A stretch of DNA of 64,000 nt, from contig NZ_STGX01000002.1 of assembly GCF_004912155.1 (NCBI RefSeq), positions 111,774-175,773 on the forward strand, given 5' to 3'. The notes beneath the pieces are model-generated. The model had not been told where the DNA came from. It did no database searches and saw nothing but the letters and a program-made list of their open reading frames with translations. Source of the stretch: Glycomyces paridis. Lineage in GTDB: Bacteria > Actinomycetota > Actinomycetes > Mycobacteriales > Micromonosporaceae. Both the position numbers and the translations under genes were made by a program. Below, in pieces: positions 35,022-43,726 of this stretch; position 1 is the stretch's first letter, and each line of letters starts with the position of its first letter.

Positions 35022-35506
35022 CCGCCCTCGCGTCCCAGGCGCGCCTCGAAGAGCTGGCCCGCGCCATCGTGGACGCCAACAAGTACATGACGCTCGCGAC
35101 CGCCGACGACGACGGCTCCCCCTGGGCCACACCGGTGTTCTTCACCCCCGACGGCTACTCCGAGCTGTACTGGGTCTCCTCCCCCACCGCCCGCCACTCG
35201 CGGAACCTCGCCTCCCGCGACACCGTCGCCATCGTCGTCTTCGGCTCCCACGCCCCCATCGGCAAAGCCGGTGCGGTCTACATGCGCGGCACCGCCGACG
35301 AAGTCCCCCGTCCCGAACTCCCCAAGGCCGCCGCCCACTACGCGGCCCGCTACCCCGACCTCACCTACTTCGCCCCCGAGGAACTCCGCGCCCCCGCCCC
35401 CTACCGCCTCTACCGCGCCCGCATCGCCGAGCACTCCGTCCTCATCCGAGGCGACGACCCCGAACACGGCACCGGCACCGACACCCGCCGAACCGTCCAC
35501 CTCTGA
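35018..35506 (+). CDS. pyridoxamine 5'-phosphate oxidase-like split-barrel flavoprotein
   Basis: A 162-aa FMN-binding split beta-barrel protein. LATADDDGSPWATPVFFTPDGY is the typical first strand pair, ELYWVSSPTARHSRNLASRDTVAIVVF follows, and YRLYRARI is near the end. It could use FMN or F420. It is translationally coupled to the RibD-fold gene, so the two probably function together in reduction of one substrate. Convergent with the restriction-like gene, with 2 bp between the stops. Confidence 0.85.
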   Translation: MTALASQARLEELARAIVDANKYMTLATADDDGSPWATPVFFTPDGYSELYWVSSPTARHSRNLASRDTVAIVVFGSHAPIGKAGAVYMRGTADEVPRPELPKAAAHYAARYPDLTYFAPEELRAPAPYRLYRARIAEHSVLIRGDDPEHGTGTDTRRTVHL

Positions 35507-35508
35507 CC

Positions 35509-36492
35509 CTAGGAAACCGGCCAACCCACGAACACGCCGTCCACCTCATGGACGACCGCAATGCCCACCTCGTCGAGCAGATCACGCAGATCCGCACTCG
35601 GCGCCTCCGGCAACAGCACCGCCAGCGCCGAAGGCACCGGGTCGAGGTGCCGCCGGTAGTCGAGCAGCTGCCCGATCGCCATCCGGATCGAATCCCGGTC
35701 GGCTCCGGCCTTGGCCTCGTACAGGACCCCGGCCGTGACGTCGACCGTGTCGGTGCGCAGGATGCCGCGTTCGCCCTTGACTCGGATCTCGTAGCGGCAC
35801 AGCGCGTGTCCGTGGGCGAGGAGCGCCGCCTCGAATCGGGCGCACAGTTCGGCCTCGCGGCGCACCACCTCGGCCTCCTCAGTGGCCTTGCGGGTGGTTC
35901 GGGTCCGGGTGTTCGTCTCGGTGGCGACGGCCTTGCTCGTGGTCTCGGCGGCGGTCTCCTGCGGCGTCGGCGGCAGCCAGGTCGTGACGGTGGTGGCCTC
36001 GGCGGCGGGCAGGCGGTGCCCGTCCTCGACGACGACGTCGCCGACCGGGCGGAGCCGGAACACGAAGACCATTCGGAGTTCGCCGTGCTCGTCGGGCGCT
36101 TCGCGTTTGTAGAAGGGTTCGGCCGCGTCGAGTTCGAACTCGCCTAGGTACTCGAACTCCTGCGGCTTGCGGTTCGCGGCGCCGCTCGCCGCGAAGACGC
36201 GGAGGGTGCGGGACTGGAGCGCGTGGTCGCGGATGGCCTTGTTGCCGATCCACATCTTCTGCGGGCCGTCCTGGCCGTGCCCTGTGTACTCGAAGACGAG
36301 GCGGCCGTCGGGGTCGGTGAGCCAGCCGTCGTGGTAACCGAACTGCTCGCCGCGGCCGGGGTCGGAGTAGATGAGGACCGACGCCGATTCGCGGGAGGGC
36401 GCGATGCCGCCTTGGGGAGAGCCGCCCCAGACCTTGCGGATCTCGGTGCGGGTGCGCTTGTCGCCGGGGTGGATCGTCTCGTGTTCGGCCAT
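35509..36492 (-). CDS. SRA-like plus PD-(D/E)XK protein, probable modification-dependent (type IV) restriction endonuclease
   Basis: A 327-aa two-domain protein. The N-terminal half (about residues 15-150) has GRGEQFGYHDGWL, EYTGHGQDGPQKMWIGNKA and LGEFELDAAEPF, the pattern of the ScoMcrA-type SRA/YDG domain that flips modified cytosine. A charged Thr/Glu linker (about 180-215) precedes a nuclease domain with D251 (RTDTVDV), E259-x-K261 (YEAKA) and Q275 (IGQLLDY), a PD-(D/E)XK centre. Together this predicts cleavage of methylated or otherwise modified foreign DNA. No methyltransferase partner is adjacent, as expected for type IV. ATG at 36492 with GGAGGT 7-12 nt upstream. Confidence 0.75.
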   Translation of the reverse strand: MAEHETIHPGDKRTRTEIRKVWGGSPQGGIAPSRESASVLIYSDPGRGEQFGYHDGWLTDPDGRLVFEYTGHGQDGPQKMWIGNKAIRDHALQSRTLRVFAASGAANRKPQEFEYLGEFELDAAEPFYKREAPDEHGELRMVFVFRLRPVGDVVVEDGHRLPAAEATTVTTWLPPTPQETAAETTSKAVATETNTRTRTTRKATEEAEVVRREAELCARFEAALLAHGHALCRYEIRVKGERGILRTDTVDVTAGVLYEAKAGADRDSIRMAIGQLLDYRRHLDPVPSALAVLLPEAPSADLRDLLDEVGIAVVHEVDGVFVGWPVS

Positions 36493-36644
36493 CGGCTGAC
36501 CTCCAGGGCGGTGCGGCGGGGACTGCCAGTTTAGGGCGCGGGGGTCGGCGGTGAGGGAGCGCGATGTCGTTTTCCTGCCGGACATCGGGGTCGGTCGCGG
36601 GTTCCATTGGGTTCTCGTTGGTCGGATCGATGGAGGAGGCCGTT

Positions 36645-37286
36645 GTGCATGTGGACGTGGATCTGAAGGTGCTGTACTTCGGGACGCCGGTGGTGCTCAT
36701 CAGCACGGTGAACGAGGACGGGTCGGCGAACGTGGCGCCGATGTCGTCGGCGTGGTGGCTGGGGCAGGCGTGCATGTTGGGGTTGGGGAACTCGTCGCAG
36801 ACGATGCGGAACCTGGTGCGGGAGCGGGAGTGCGTGCTCAACCTGGTGCCGCCGGAGCTGGCGGGGGCGGTCGACCTGCTGGCGCCGTTGACGGGGGCGT
36901 CGCCGGTGCCGGAGCGGAAGGCGGCGAAGGGGTACCGGTTCGAGGCGGACAAGTTCGGGGCGGCGGGGTTGACGCCGCAGGCGTCGGAGTCGGTGGCGGC
37001 GCCGCGGGTGCTGGAGTGCCCGATCCAGCTGGAGTGCCTGGTGGAGAAGGTGCATCCGTTCGGGCGGAACGCGAGCGGGGTCGAGGTGCGGGTGGTGCGG
37101 GCGCATGTGGAGGAACGGCTGGTCATTCCGGGGACGGCGTACGTCGACCCGGTGGGCTGGGATCCGCTGATCATGAAGTTCTGCGAGTTCTTCGGGGGCG
37201 CGGTGAACGTGGGGCCGTCGGCGCTGGCGTCGGCGTGGGAGATGCCGCACGGGGTCATGCCGTCCGCGGCGGCCGCGTCCGGTTGA
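36645..37286 (+). CDS. flavin reductase-like FMN-binding protein
   Basis: A 213-aa split-barrel flavoprotein of the flavin reductase/DIM6-NTAB group: VVLISTVNEDGSANVAPMSSAWWLGQ, NLVRERECVLNLV, and the extra C-terminal KFCEFFG segment of a COG1853 subgroup. The start is ambiguous. GGAGGAGG at 36632-36639 points to the GTG at 36645 (or 36651); the ATG at 36630 overlaps that site and so is less likely. It runs with the following FAD dehydrogenase gene, 77 bp downstream. Confidence 0.85.
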   Translation: MHVDVDLKVLYFGTPVVLISTVNEDGSANVAPMSSAWWLGQACMLGLGNSSQTMRNLVRERECVLNLVPPELAGAVDLLAPLTGASPVPERKAAKGYRFEADKFGAAGLTPQASESVAAPRVLECPIQLECLVEKVHPFGRNASGVEVRVVRAHVEERLVIPGTAYVDPVGWDPLIMKFCEFFGGAVNVGPSALASAWEMPHGVMPSAAAASG

Positions 37287-37363
37287 CGGGTCGTCCGCGC
37301 CCTGGTTATATCTCCCGTACGCGTCGGTAGGCGCGGGAGCTGCTGCATTGGAAGGCGCGGGCC

Positions 37364-39004
37364 ATGGACAGTGACGTCATCGTGGTGGGGGCCGGTCTGG
37401 CCGGGTTGACGGCGGCCGCCGAGCTGGTCAGGTTGGGGAAGTCGGTGACCCTGCTGGACCAGGAGGGCGAGCAGTCGCTGGGCGGGCAGGCGTTCTGGTC
37501 GTTCGGCGGGCTGTTCCTGGTGGACTCGCCGGAGCAGCGGCGCATGGGCGTGAAGGACTCGCACGACCTGGCGTGGCAGGACTGGCTGGGGACGGCGGGG
37601 TTCGACCGGCCCGAGGACGCGTGGCCGCGCAAGTGGGCGGAGGCGTACGTGGACTTCGCGTCGGGTGAGAAGCGGGCGTGGCTGCACGGCCTGGGGGTGC
37701 GGTTCTTCCCGGTGGTCGGCTGGGCCGAGCGCGGGGGGTACACGGCGCAGGGGCACGGGAACTCGGTGCCGCGGTTCCACATCACGTGGGGCACCGGGCC
37801 GGGCGTCATCGCGCCGTTCGTGCGGCTGGTGCGGGAGGCGGCGGCCGACGGGCGGCTGCGCCTGAAGTTCCGGCACCGGGTGGACGCGCTGACGGTGACG
37901 GACGGGGCCGTGACGGGCGTCTCGGGGACGCTGCTGGCGCCGGACGGTTCGGATCGGGGCGTGGCGTCGAACCGGGAGTCGCTGGGCGAGTTCGCGCTGG
38001 AGGCCGAGGCGGTGGTGGTGACCTCGGGCGGGATCGGCGGCGACTTCGACCTGGTGCGCCGGCACTGGCCCGAGCGGCTCGGCACGCCGCCGAAGCGGCT
38101 GCTGTCGGGCGTCCCGGCGCACGTGGACGGGCGGATGCTGGGGATCGCGGAGACGGCGGGGGCCGACCTCATCAACCGCGACCGGATGTGGCACTACACG
38201 GAGGGGATCGAGAACTGGGACCCGGTGTGGGCGCACCACGGCATCAGAATCCTGCCGGGGCCGTCGTCGCTGTGGCTGGACGCGACGGGCAAGCGCCTGC
38301 CGGCGCCGCTGTTCCCGGGGTTCGACACGTTGGGGACGCTGGAGCACATCATGACGACGGGCCACGAGTACACGTGGTTCGTGCTGACGCAGAAGATCCT
38401 GGAGAAGGAGTTCGCGCTGTCGGGTTCGGAGCAGAACCCGGATCTGACGGGCAAGGACGTGAAGCTGCTGCTCAAGCGGGTGCTGCCGGGGGCTCCGGGG
38501 CCGGTGGAGGCGTTCAAGAAGCACGGTTCGGACTTCGCGGTGGCGACCGGGCTGCCCGAGCTGGTGGCGAAGATGAACGCGATCAGCGGGGAGGGGCTGC
38601 TCGACCTGGCGACGGTGGAGGCGGCGGTGCTGGCGCGGGACGCGGAGATGGCGAACAAGTTCACGAAGGACCTCCAGGTGACGGCGCTGCGCGGGGCGAG
38701 GAACTACCGGGGGGACAAGCTCATCCGGGTGGCGTCGCCGCACCGGCTGCTGGACCCGAAGGCCGGTCCGCTCATCGGGGTGCGGCTCAACCTGCTGACG
38801 CGGAAGACCTTGGGCGGCTTGCACACCGACCTGGACGGGCGGGTGCTCGCGGCGGACGGGGCGCCGCTGCCTGGGCTGTTCGCGGCCGGTGAGGCGGCCG
38901 GGTTCGGCGGGGGCGGGATGCACGGCTACCGGTCGCTGGAGGGGACGTTCCTGGGCGGGTGCCTGTACTCGGGGCGGCAGGCGGCGCGCGGAGTCGTTAA
39001 GTAG
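37364..39004 (+). CDS. FAD-binding dehydrogenase (fumarate reductase/KstD-like flavoprotein)
   Basis: A 546-aa flavoprotein. The dinucleotide site is DVIVVGAGLAGLTAAAELVRLGKSVTLLDQE at the N-terminus, SLGGQAFWSFGGLFLVDSPEQRR follows, and the C-terminus has LFAAGEAAGFGGGGMHGYRSLEGTFLGGCLYSGRQAA. This is the 'FAD-binding dehydrogenase' group related to 3-ketosteroid dehydrogenases; the substrate is unknown. Codon use is even more G-rich than its neighbours (runs of GGCGGGG), shared with the gene before it. A 16-bp tandem repeat begins within the last two codons and stop. Confidence 0.88.
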   Translation: MDSDVIVVGAGLAGLTAAAELVRLGKSVTLLDQEGEQSLGGQAFWSFGGLFLVDSPEQRRMGVKDSHDLAWQDWLGTAGFDRPEDAWPRKWAEAYVDFASGEKRAWLHGLGVRFFPVVGWAERGGYTAQGHGNSVPRFHITWGTGPGVIAPFVRLVREAAADGRLRLKFRHRVDALTVTDGAVTGVSGTLLAPDGSDRGVASNRESLGEFALEAEAVVVTSGGIGGDFDLVRRHWPERLGTPPKRLLSGVPAHVDGRMLGIAETAGADLINRDRMWHYTEGIENWDPVWAHHGIRILPGPSSLWLDATGKRLPAPLFPGFDTLGTLEHIMTTGHEYTWFVLTQKILEKEFALSGSEQNPDLTGKDVKLLLKRVLPGAPGPVEAFKKHGSDFAVATGLPELVAKMNAISGEGLLDLATVEAAVLARDAEMANKFTKDLQVTALRGARNYRGDKLIRVASPHRLLDPKAGPLIGVRLNLLTRKTLGGLHTDLDGRVLAADGAPLPGLFAAGEAAGFGGGGMHGYRSLEGTFLGGCLYSGRQAARGVVK

Positions 39005-39096
39005 CAGGGTCTTGAGGTAGCAAGGTCGTGAGGTAGCAGGGTCGTGAAGTAGCAGGGTCGTGAAGTAGCAGGGTCTTGAAATGGCAAGGTCGCGAA
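39001..39096. repeat. six-copy 16-bp tandem repeat
   Basis: Six head-to-tail units of the consensus GTAGCAGGGTCGTGAA, each with 0-4 changes, at 39001, 39017, 39033, 39049, 39065 and 39081. The first unit supplies the stop codon (TAG) of the FAD dehydrogenase. The 260 bp from here to the next gene contain no other feature I can support. Confidence 0.9.
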
Positions 39097-39357
39097 GTAA
39101 CGCCCGTCACGTCGCGGCGGCGGGCGGCCACGGGCCGCGACGTGGGCGTCCGGGCGTGGCGGCGGCGGTCTAAGGTGGTGCGTAAGCGGCATTCCCCACC
39201 CGCGAAACCGAGCACTCCTCGTTTACCGCGCGTGGTCCGCTAACATCCAAGATTCTGCGGGTGCCCGCCGAGCCCATCGGCACCACCGGGACCCCCGCCG
39301 AAGCCGATCCGCGGCCGCGCCGAGGACCGGCACCTCACAACTCGTGGATGGTTGAGC

Positions 39358-42231
39358 ATGAGCGATTACTACCGCCCCAACTCGGACCCTTCGGTCGGAC
39401 CTCCAAACAGCGGACCCGCCGGCCCCGGGCCGGCGGGCGGTTGGAGCGCGGGCGGCCCGCCTCCCGGTCCGGTTCCTCCCGGTCCGGTCCCCGGGCGGCC
39501 GTCCGGTTCGGCGTCCGTGGGCGTGCCGGTCGGGCCTGCGACCGGCCGCGGCAGCGTCGGTCGCGCCTCGGTGGTCGGCGCGGCGCGGCCCAAGGCGGTC
39601 CCCGGCGCGTCCGGGCCCGGCCGCAAGAAGAAGCGCATCTCCAAGCGCCGCCGCCGCGTCTACGCGGCCCTCATCATGGTCTGCCTGATGATGCTCGGCG
39701 CGATCACCGTCGCCGGGTCCTGGTTCTTCGAGTCGGTGCCCGCTCCCGAGGACCTCGCGTTCGGCGAGTCGACCACGTTCACGTACTCGGGCAGCGACAC
39801 CCCGATCGCCGGGTACGGCGAGTACACCCGCAAGCTCGTGGACGACTACGGGGACCTCCCCGACTCGGTGGTGTGGTCGCTGCTGGCGCTGGAGGACAAG
39901 GACTTCTTCGAGCACGAGGGCGTCGACTACAAGGGCACGATGCGCGCGCTCATCAACAACATCAAGGGCGGCGACACGCAGGGCGCCTCGACGATCAGCC
40001 AGCAGTACGCGGGCATGGTCTCGGACATCCGCGGCGACATCTCCTACGGCCGCAAGGCCAAGGAGGCCGTCATGGCGATGAAGCTGGAACAGGAGTACTC
40101 GAAGAAGGACATCCTGCTCCACTACCTCAACCTCAACTTCTACGGCCGCGGCACCTACGGCATCGCCGCCGCCTCGGAGGTCTGGTTCGGGACGAAGGTC
40201 GAGGAGCTCAGCTGGGCCCAGGGCATGATGCTGGTCATGCAGGTCAAGGCCGGTGACGGCTCGTTCGACCCGCGCGTGGCCGGCGAGGAGTCGACGGCTC
40301 CCTCCGCGCGGTGGACGCACGGCATGGAGACGCTGCTGACGATGACCGAGGACATCTCCGAGGAGGACCGGGCCATCATCCAGGAGCAGCTCGACGCGGG
40401 CATGCCCGAGACCCTGGAGACCTTGAAGAACCCCGGTTCGTGGGGCCACGACACCACGACCGGCTTCATCACCAACCCCACCGACGGCTACGTCTGGGCC
40501 GAGCTCGAAAGCCGCTGGGGCCTGGACAAGAAGCAGTTCTACGGGCACGACGCGGGCACCGGCGGCTACACCGTGGTCCTCACCATCGACCCGGTGATTC
40601 AGGCCGCCGCGAGCGCCACCGCCAGCCGCGGGCACCTCAAGGTCATGGAGGACGAGGACGGCAACTTCCTCAACGCCGACGGCGAGAAGGTCGAGAACCG
40701 CGCCGACGCCGAGGTGTACAAGAACGACAAGGGCTACTTCGAGTTCGAGAACACCAACGACGAGGCGGCGCTGTTCAACTACAACACGGCGATGACCACG
40801 GGCCTGGTGGCGATCGAGCCCAAGACCGGCGCCGTGCTCGGCTACTACGGCGGCGAGGACGGCACCGGCATCGACAAGAGCGGCCCCGAGAGCCCCCACC
40901 CGGCCTCCTCGACGTTCAAGATGGTCACGGCCGCCACCGCGCTCACCCAGGGCGCCTCCATCGACTCGTGGTGGAACGCCGACTCCCCGCGCGAGTTCGA
41001 GTCGCTCGGCGACGTCAACGACGGCAAGCTCCGCAACGGCCAGCAGTCCGACCCCGAGGTCGACATGACGCTCGCCGACGCCGTCATCAACTCCAAGAAC
41101 ACCCCGATGTACGCCATCGCCGACAAGTACGGGGCCTCGACGGTGCTCTCCCAGGCCGTCGACATGGGCCTGACAACGCTGTCGAAGTCCGACAGCTACA
41201 CCTACCTCAACGGCGAGGAGGCCAACGGCGCCAACGTCACCTACTCCTTCGTCAACAAGCCGGGCGAGGGCGAGAACACCTACTCGCGCCACGGCGTGAT
41301 GCTCGACGAGAACGGCGACTACGTCACCGACTCCAACGGCGCCATCGACTACTGGGCGGCGATCGACTCGTTCGAGAACGCCGACGGGGAGCCGATCAAC
41401 AACGACGGCGTGGTCGACCGGCTCGTCACCGAGTCGCCCCGGTACCCGGCGGACAACCAGATCGGCTTCGGGCAGTACCCGGTCAGCGTGCGCGACATGG
41501 CCGCGATCTACGCCACCATCGCCAACGACGGGGTGTACGTCGAGACGCACTACGTCGCCAAGCTCCTCGACCGCAACGGCAACGAGGTCCCCCCGGAGCG
41601 GGAGCTGTACCAGGAGAAGACGATGGACGTGGGCATGGCCCGCGACCTCCAGTACATCGGCGGGTTCATCGGCGAGGGCCCGGCCGACCAGCGCCCGTTC
41701 TTCGGCAAGACGGGGACCTGGGAGGCCGACGGCTACGAGGCCGAGTGCCGCAACGACCCCGACACCACCGACGTCGCCGAGCAGTGCGAGAAGTACCCCG
41801 AGGCCTACAGCGCCCACGCCTGGTACACCGGCGCGATCCCGCAGCTGAGCGTCGCGACCTGGGTCGGCAACGCCACCTCCGAGTCCGACCCGATCTACAA
41901 CGACCAGGGCAGCCCCGAGGGCGTGGCCGGCGGCAACACCAGCGCCCCGGTGTGGCAGAAGTTCATGGACGACGTGATCGGCCAGAAGGAGTACGAGCGC
42001 ACCGAGTGGGGCCAGCCGACGCACGTGGGCAACCCGATCCTCGACGACATCCTCAACGAGGACGGCACGATCGACGCCGACAGCGAGTACTGCATCGCGA
42101 ACCCGACCGACACCAAGTGCAAGCGCGAGACGCCCCCGGCCTCGGAGGACTGCCCGCCGATCTGGGAGGCCATGAACCTGTGCACGCCCGAGGACGACGG
42201 GCGCGGGAACGGCCGCGGCGACGACGACTGA
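39358..42231 (+). CDS. class A penicillin-binding protein (GT51 transglycosylase plus transpeptidase)
   Basis: A 957-aa bifunctional peptidoglycan synthase. A Pro/Gly-rich cytoplasmic tail of about 85 residues and a basic RKKKRISKRRRR stop are followed by one TM helix (YAALIMVCLMMLGAITVAG). The GT51 domain has ALEDKDFFEHEGVD with the catalytic Glu, GASTISQQYA and LNLNFYGRGTYGI. The transpeptidase has SSTFK (about residue 518), SKN (INSKNTPMY) and FGKTGTW (about 783). The C-terminus is a Cys-containing, acidic secreted tail. The ATG at 39358 has only a weak ribosome binding site; TTG at 39352 is also in frame. Confidence 0.95.
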   Translation: MSDYYRPNSDPSVGPPNSGPAGPGPAGGWSAGGPPPGPVPPGPVPGRPSGSASVGVPVGPATGRGSVGRASVVGAARPKAVPGASGPGRKKKRISKRRRRVYAALIMVCLMMLGAITVAGSWFFESVPAPEDLAFGESTTFTYSGSDTPIAGYGEYTRKLVDDYGDLPDSVVWSLLALEDKDFFEHEGVDYKGTMRALINNIKGGDTQGASTISQQYAGMVSDIRGDISYGRKAKEAVMAMKLEQEYSKKDILLHYLNLNFYGRGTYGIAAASEVWFGTKVEELSWAQGMMLVMQVKAGDGSFDPRVAGEESTAPSARWTHGMETLLTMTEDISEEDRAIIQEQLDAGMPETLETLKNPGSWGHDTTTGFITNPTDGYVWAELESRWGLDKKQFYGHDAGTGGYTVVLTIDPVIQAAASATASRGHLKVMEDEDGNFLNADGEKVENRADAEVYKNDKGYFEFENTNDEAALFNYNTAMTTGLVAIEPKTGAVLGYYGGEDGTGIDKSGPESPHPASSTFKMVTAATALTQGASIDSWWNADSPREFESLGDVNDGKLRNGQQSDPEVDMTLADAVINSKNTPMYAIADKYGASTVLSQAVDMGLTTLSKSDSYTYLNGEEANGANVTYSFVNKPGEGENTYSRHGVMLDENGDYVTDSNGAIDYWAAIDSFENADGEPINNDGVVDRLVTESPRYPADNQIGFGQYPVSVRDMAAIYATIANDGVYVETHYVAKLLDRNGNEVPPERELYQEKTMDVGMARDLQYIGGFIGEGPADQRPFFGKTGTWEADGYEAECRNDPDTTDVAEQCEKYPEAYSAHAWYTGAIPQLSVATWVGNATSESDPIYNDQGSPEGVAGGNTSAPVWQKFMDDVIGQKEYERTEWGQPTHVGNPILDDILNEDGTIDADSEYCIANPTDTKCKRETPPASEDCPPIWEAMNLCTPEDDGRGNGRGDDD

Positions 42232-42242
42232 CCGCAGTGTGA

Positions 42243-42274
42243 GCGGGCCCGGAGGGAGATCCCTCCGGGCCCGC
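42243..42274. terminator. terminator hairpin between convergent genes
   Basis: GCGGGCCCGGAGGG and its complement with an AGAT loop, 12 bp after the PBP stop and 9 bp before the convergent stop. Confidence 0.85.
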
Positions 42275-42282
42275 GTCGTTCC

Positions 42283-43524
42283 TCAGGCGAAGGCCTTGCC
42301 CTCGCCGCGGTAGGTGGGGACCTCGTCGACGACCTCGCCGCCGGAGACGAGGTGCACGGTGTTGACCCGTTCGGCGAGCTCGCCGGCCTTGGCGTGGCGC
42401 ATCCACACGCGGTCGCCGATCGACAGGCCGTCTGCGGCCCGACCGCGCAGCGGCGTCTGGACCTCGCCGGCCCCTTCGGTCCTGGTGTAGCGCAGGCCGC
42501 CGGGGAAGGCGGGCTTGGGGAGCCGGTCGGGGCCGGGGACGCCGGAGGCGACCCAGCCGCCGCCGAGGGCGGTGACCATGCCGGGCCGGGGGCGGCGCAC
42601 GACCGGCAGGGCGAAGAACGCGGCCGGGAGCGGGCGCACGGACCGGTAGCCGTCGAACAGGGCCGGGGAGTACAGGCCCGAGCCCGCGGCGATCTCGGTG
42701 ACGGAGGGGTCGACGGCGGTGGAGACGACCGAGCCGGTGCCGCCGCCGTTGACGAATTCGAGGTCGGCGACGGCGCGGACGGCCGCGACGGCCTCGGCGC
42801 GGCGCTCGGCGAGCTCGACCTTGGAGACGCGCTGCATGAAGCGCACCATGGGCATCCGCAGGGCCGCGCCGCCGACGGCGTCCTGGACGCCCGCGATCTG
42901 GCTCTCGTAGCCCATGATGCCGACGAGGCTGACGCCCGGGCGCTTGTCGATCTCGTGCGCCATCGCCATCGCCTGGTCGGGGGTGCGGACCGGGGAGCGG
43001 TGGGCGCCGATGTGGACGCGCCCTCCGAACAGCTCCAGCGAGACGTCGAGTTCGAGGCACAGCCGCAGCGGCCGCGACGGGTTGGGTTCGACGTGGCGGC
43101 GCAGGAAGTCGAGGTGCTCGACCGAGTCGACCATGAGGGTGACGCGGCGGGCAAGCTCGTCGTCGCCGCCGAGGCGGCGCAGCGCGTCGGTGTCGGCGGT
43201 CGGATAGGCGACTACGACGTCGTCGAACTCCTCGGCGAGCCACAGCGCCTCGGGCAGCGTGAAGCCGAGTATGCCCTTGAACCCGGGCTGCGAGAGCGCC
43301 CGCCGCATGAGCGCGCGGCAGCGTAGGGACTTGCTGGCCAGCCGCAGCGGCTTCCCGATCGCGTTGCGCCGCAGTATGGCGGCGTTGGTGTCGAAGGCGC
43401 CGAGTTCGACCACCGCGAACGGCGGCTGGATCGTGGCGGTCGCCCGGTCGAGGTCGGCGAAGCGGCGGTCCGCCGCGCCGCCGAACCCTGCCGCCGACGC
43501 GCCGCTGACTCCGTGGTTGCCCAT
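42283..43524 (-). CDS. PLP-dependent alanine racemase-fold amino acid deaminase/aldolase
   Basis: A 413-aa fold-type III PLP enzyme. The cofactor Lys is in RLASKSLRC (about residue 66), the barrel continues with ILGFTLPEALWLAEE, and the C-terminal D-serine dehydratase-like domain has MVTALGGGWVASG and RVWMRHAKAGELAERVN. Such proteins are annotated as D-threonine aldolase or D-serine dehydratase-like and are commonly found beside an aldonolactone oxidase in actinomycetes, as here. Substrate unproven. It diverges from the oxidase gene across 200 bp with an inverted repeat. Confidence 0.85.
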   Translation of the reverse strand: MGNHGVSGASAAGFGGAADRRFADLDRATATIQPPFAVVELGAFDTNAAILRRNAIGKPLRLASKSLRCRALMRRALSQPGFKGILGFTLPEALWLAEEFDDVVVAYPTADTDALRRLGGDDELARRVTLMVDSVEHLDFLRRHVEPNPSRPLRLCLELDVSLELFGGRVHIGAHRSPVRTPDQAMAMAHEIDKRPGVSLVGIMGYESQIAGVQDAVGGAALRMPMVRFMQRVSKVELAERRAEAVAAVRAVADLEFVNGGGTGSVVSTAVDPSVTEIAAGSGLYSPALFDGYRSVRPLPAAFFALPVVRRPRPGMVTALGGGWVASGVPGPDRLPKPAFPGGLRYTRTEGAGEVQTPLRGRAADGLSIGDRVWMRHAKAGELAERVNTVHLVSGGEVVDEVPTYRGEGKAFA

Positions 43525-43551
43525 CCGGCTTCCCTTCCGCAGGTCATGTGG

Positions 43552-43593
43552 GGTTGAATGAAAGCTACCGTGAAGTACACCTCACCTTCAACC
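43552..43593. promoter_or_regulatory. nested inverted repeat in a divergent promoter region
   Basis: GGTTGAA (43552-43558) and TTCAACC (43587-43593) flank an inner GTGAAGTACACCTCAC that is itself partly self-complementary. It lies 28 bp upstream of the deaminase start and 134 bp from the oxidase start, a likely shared operator. Confidence 0.35.
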
Positions 43594-43726
43594 GGTGGCG
43601 TCCCGAAACCGTCGAGTTTCGGGAGGCGACACGGCGGAAGGCACGGTCGGAAGCACAGGCCGGAACGCTCGGCCGAGGAACACGCACTGCCGAAGCGCAG
43701 GCAGAGTCGTCAGGGGAGCCGCCTCA

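Noticed and set aside
35879-38923. 1014-codon minus-strand open frame
   Set aside because: Arg/Pro/His-rich shadow of the flavin reductase and FAD dehydrogenase genes, which have clear family motifs on the other strand.
38926-39192. short minus-strand frame encoding repeated 'SRPCY..LL' peptides
   Set aside because: The repetition comes from the 16-bp DNA tandem repeat read in a frame; no ribosome binding site and the unit is not a codon multiple.
39223-42024. 933-codon minus-strand frame opposite the penicillin-binding protein
   Set aside because: Shadow frame; the plus strand carries complete GT51 and transpeptidase motifs.
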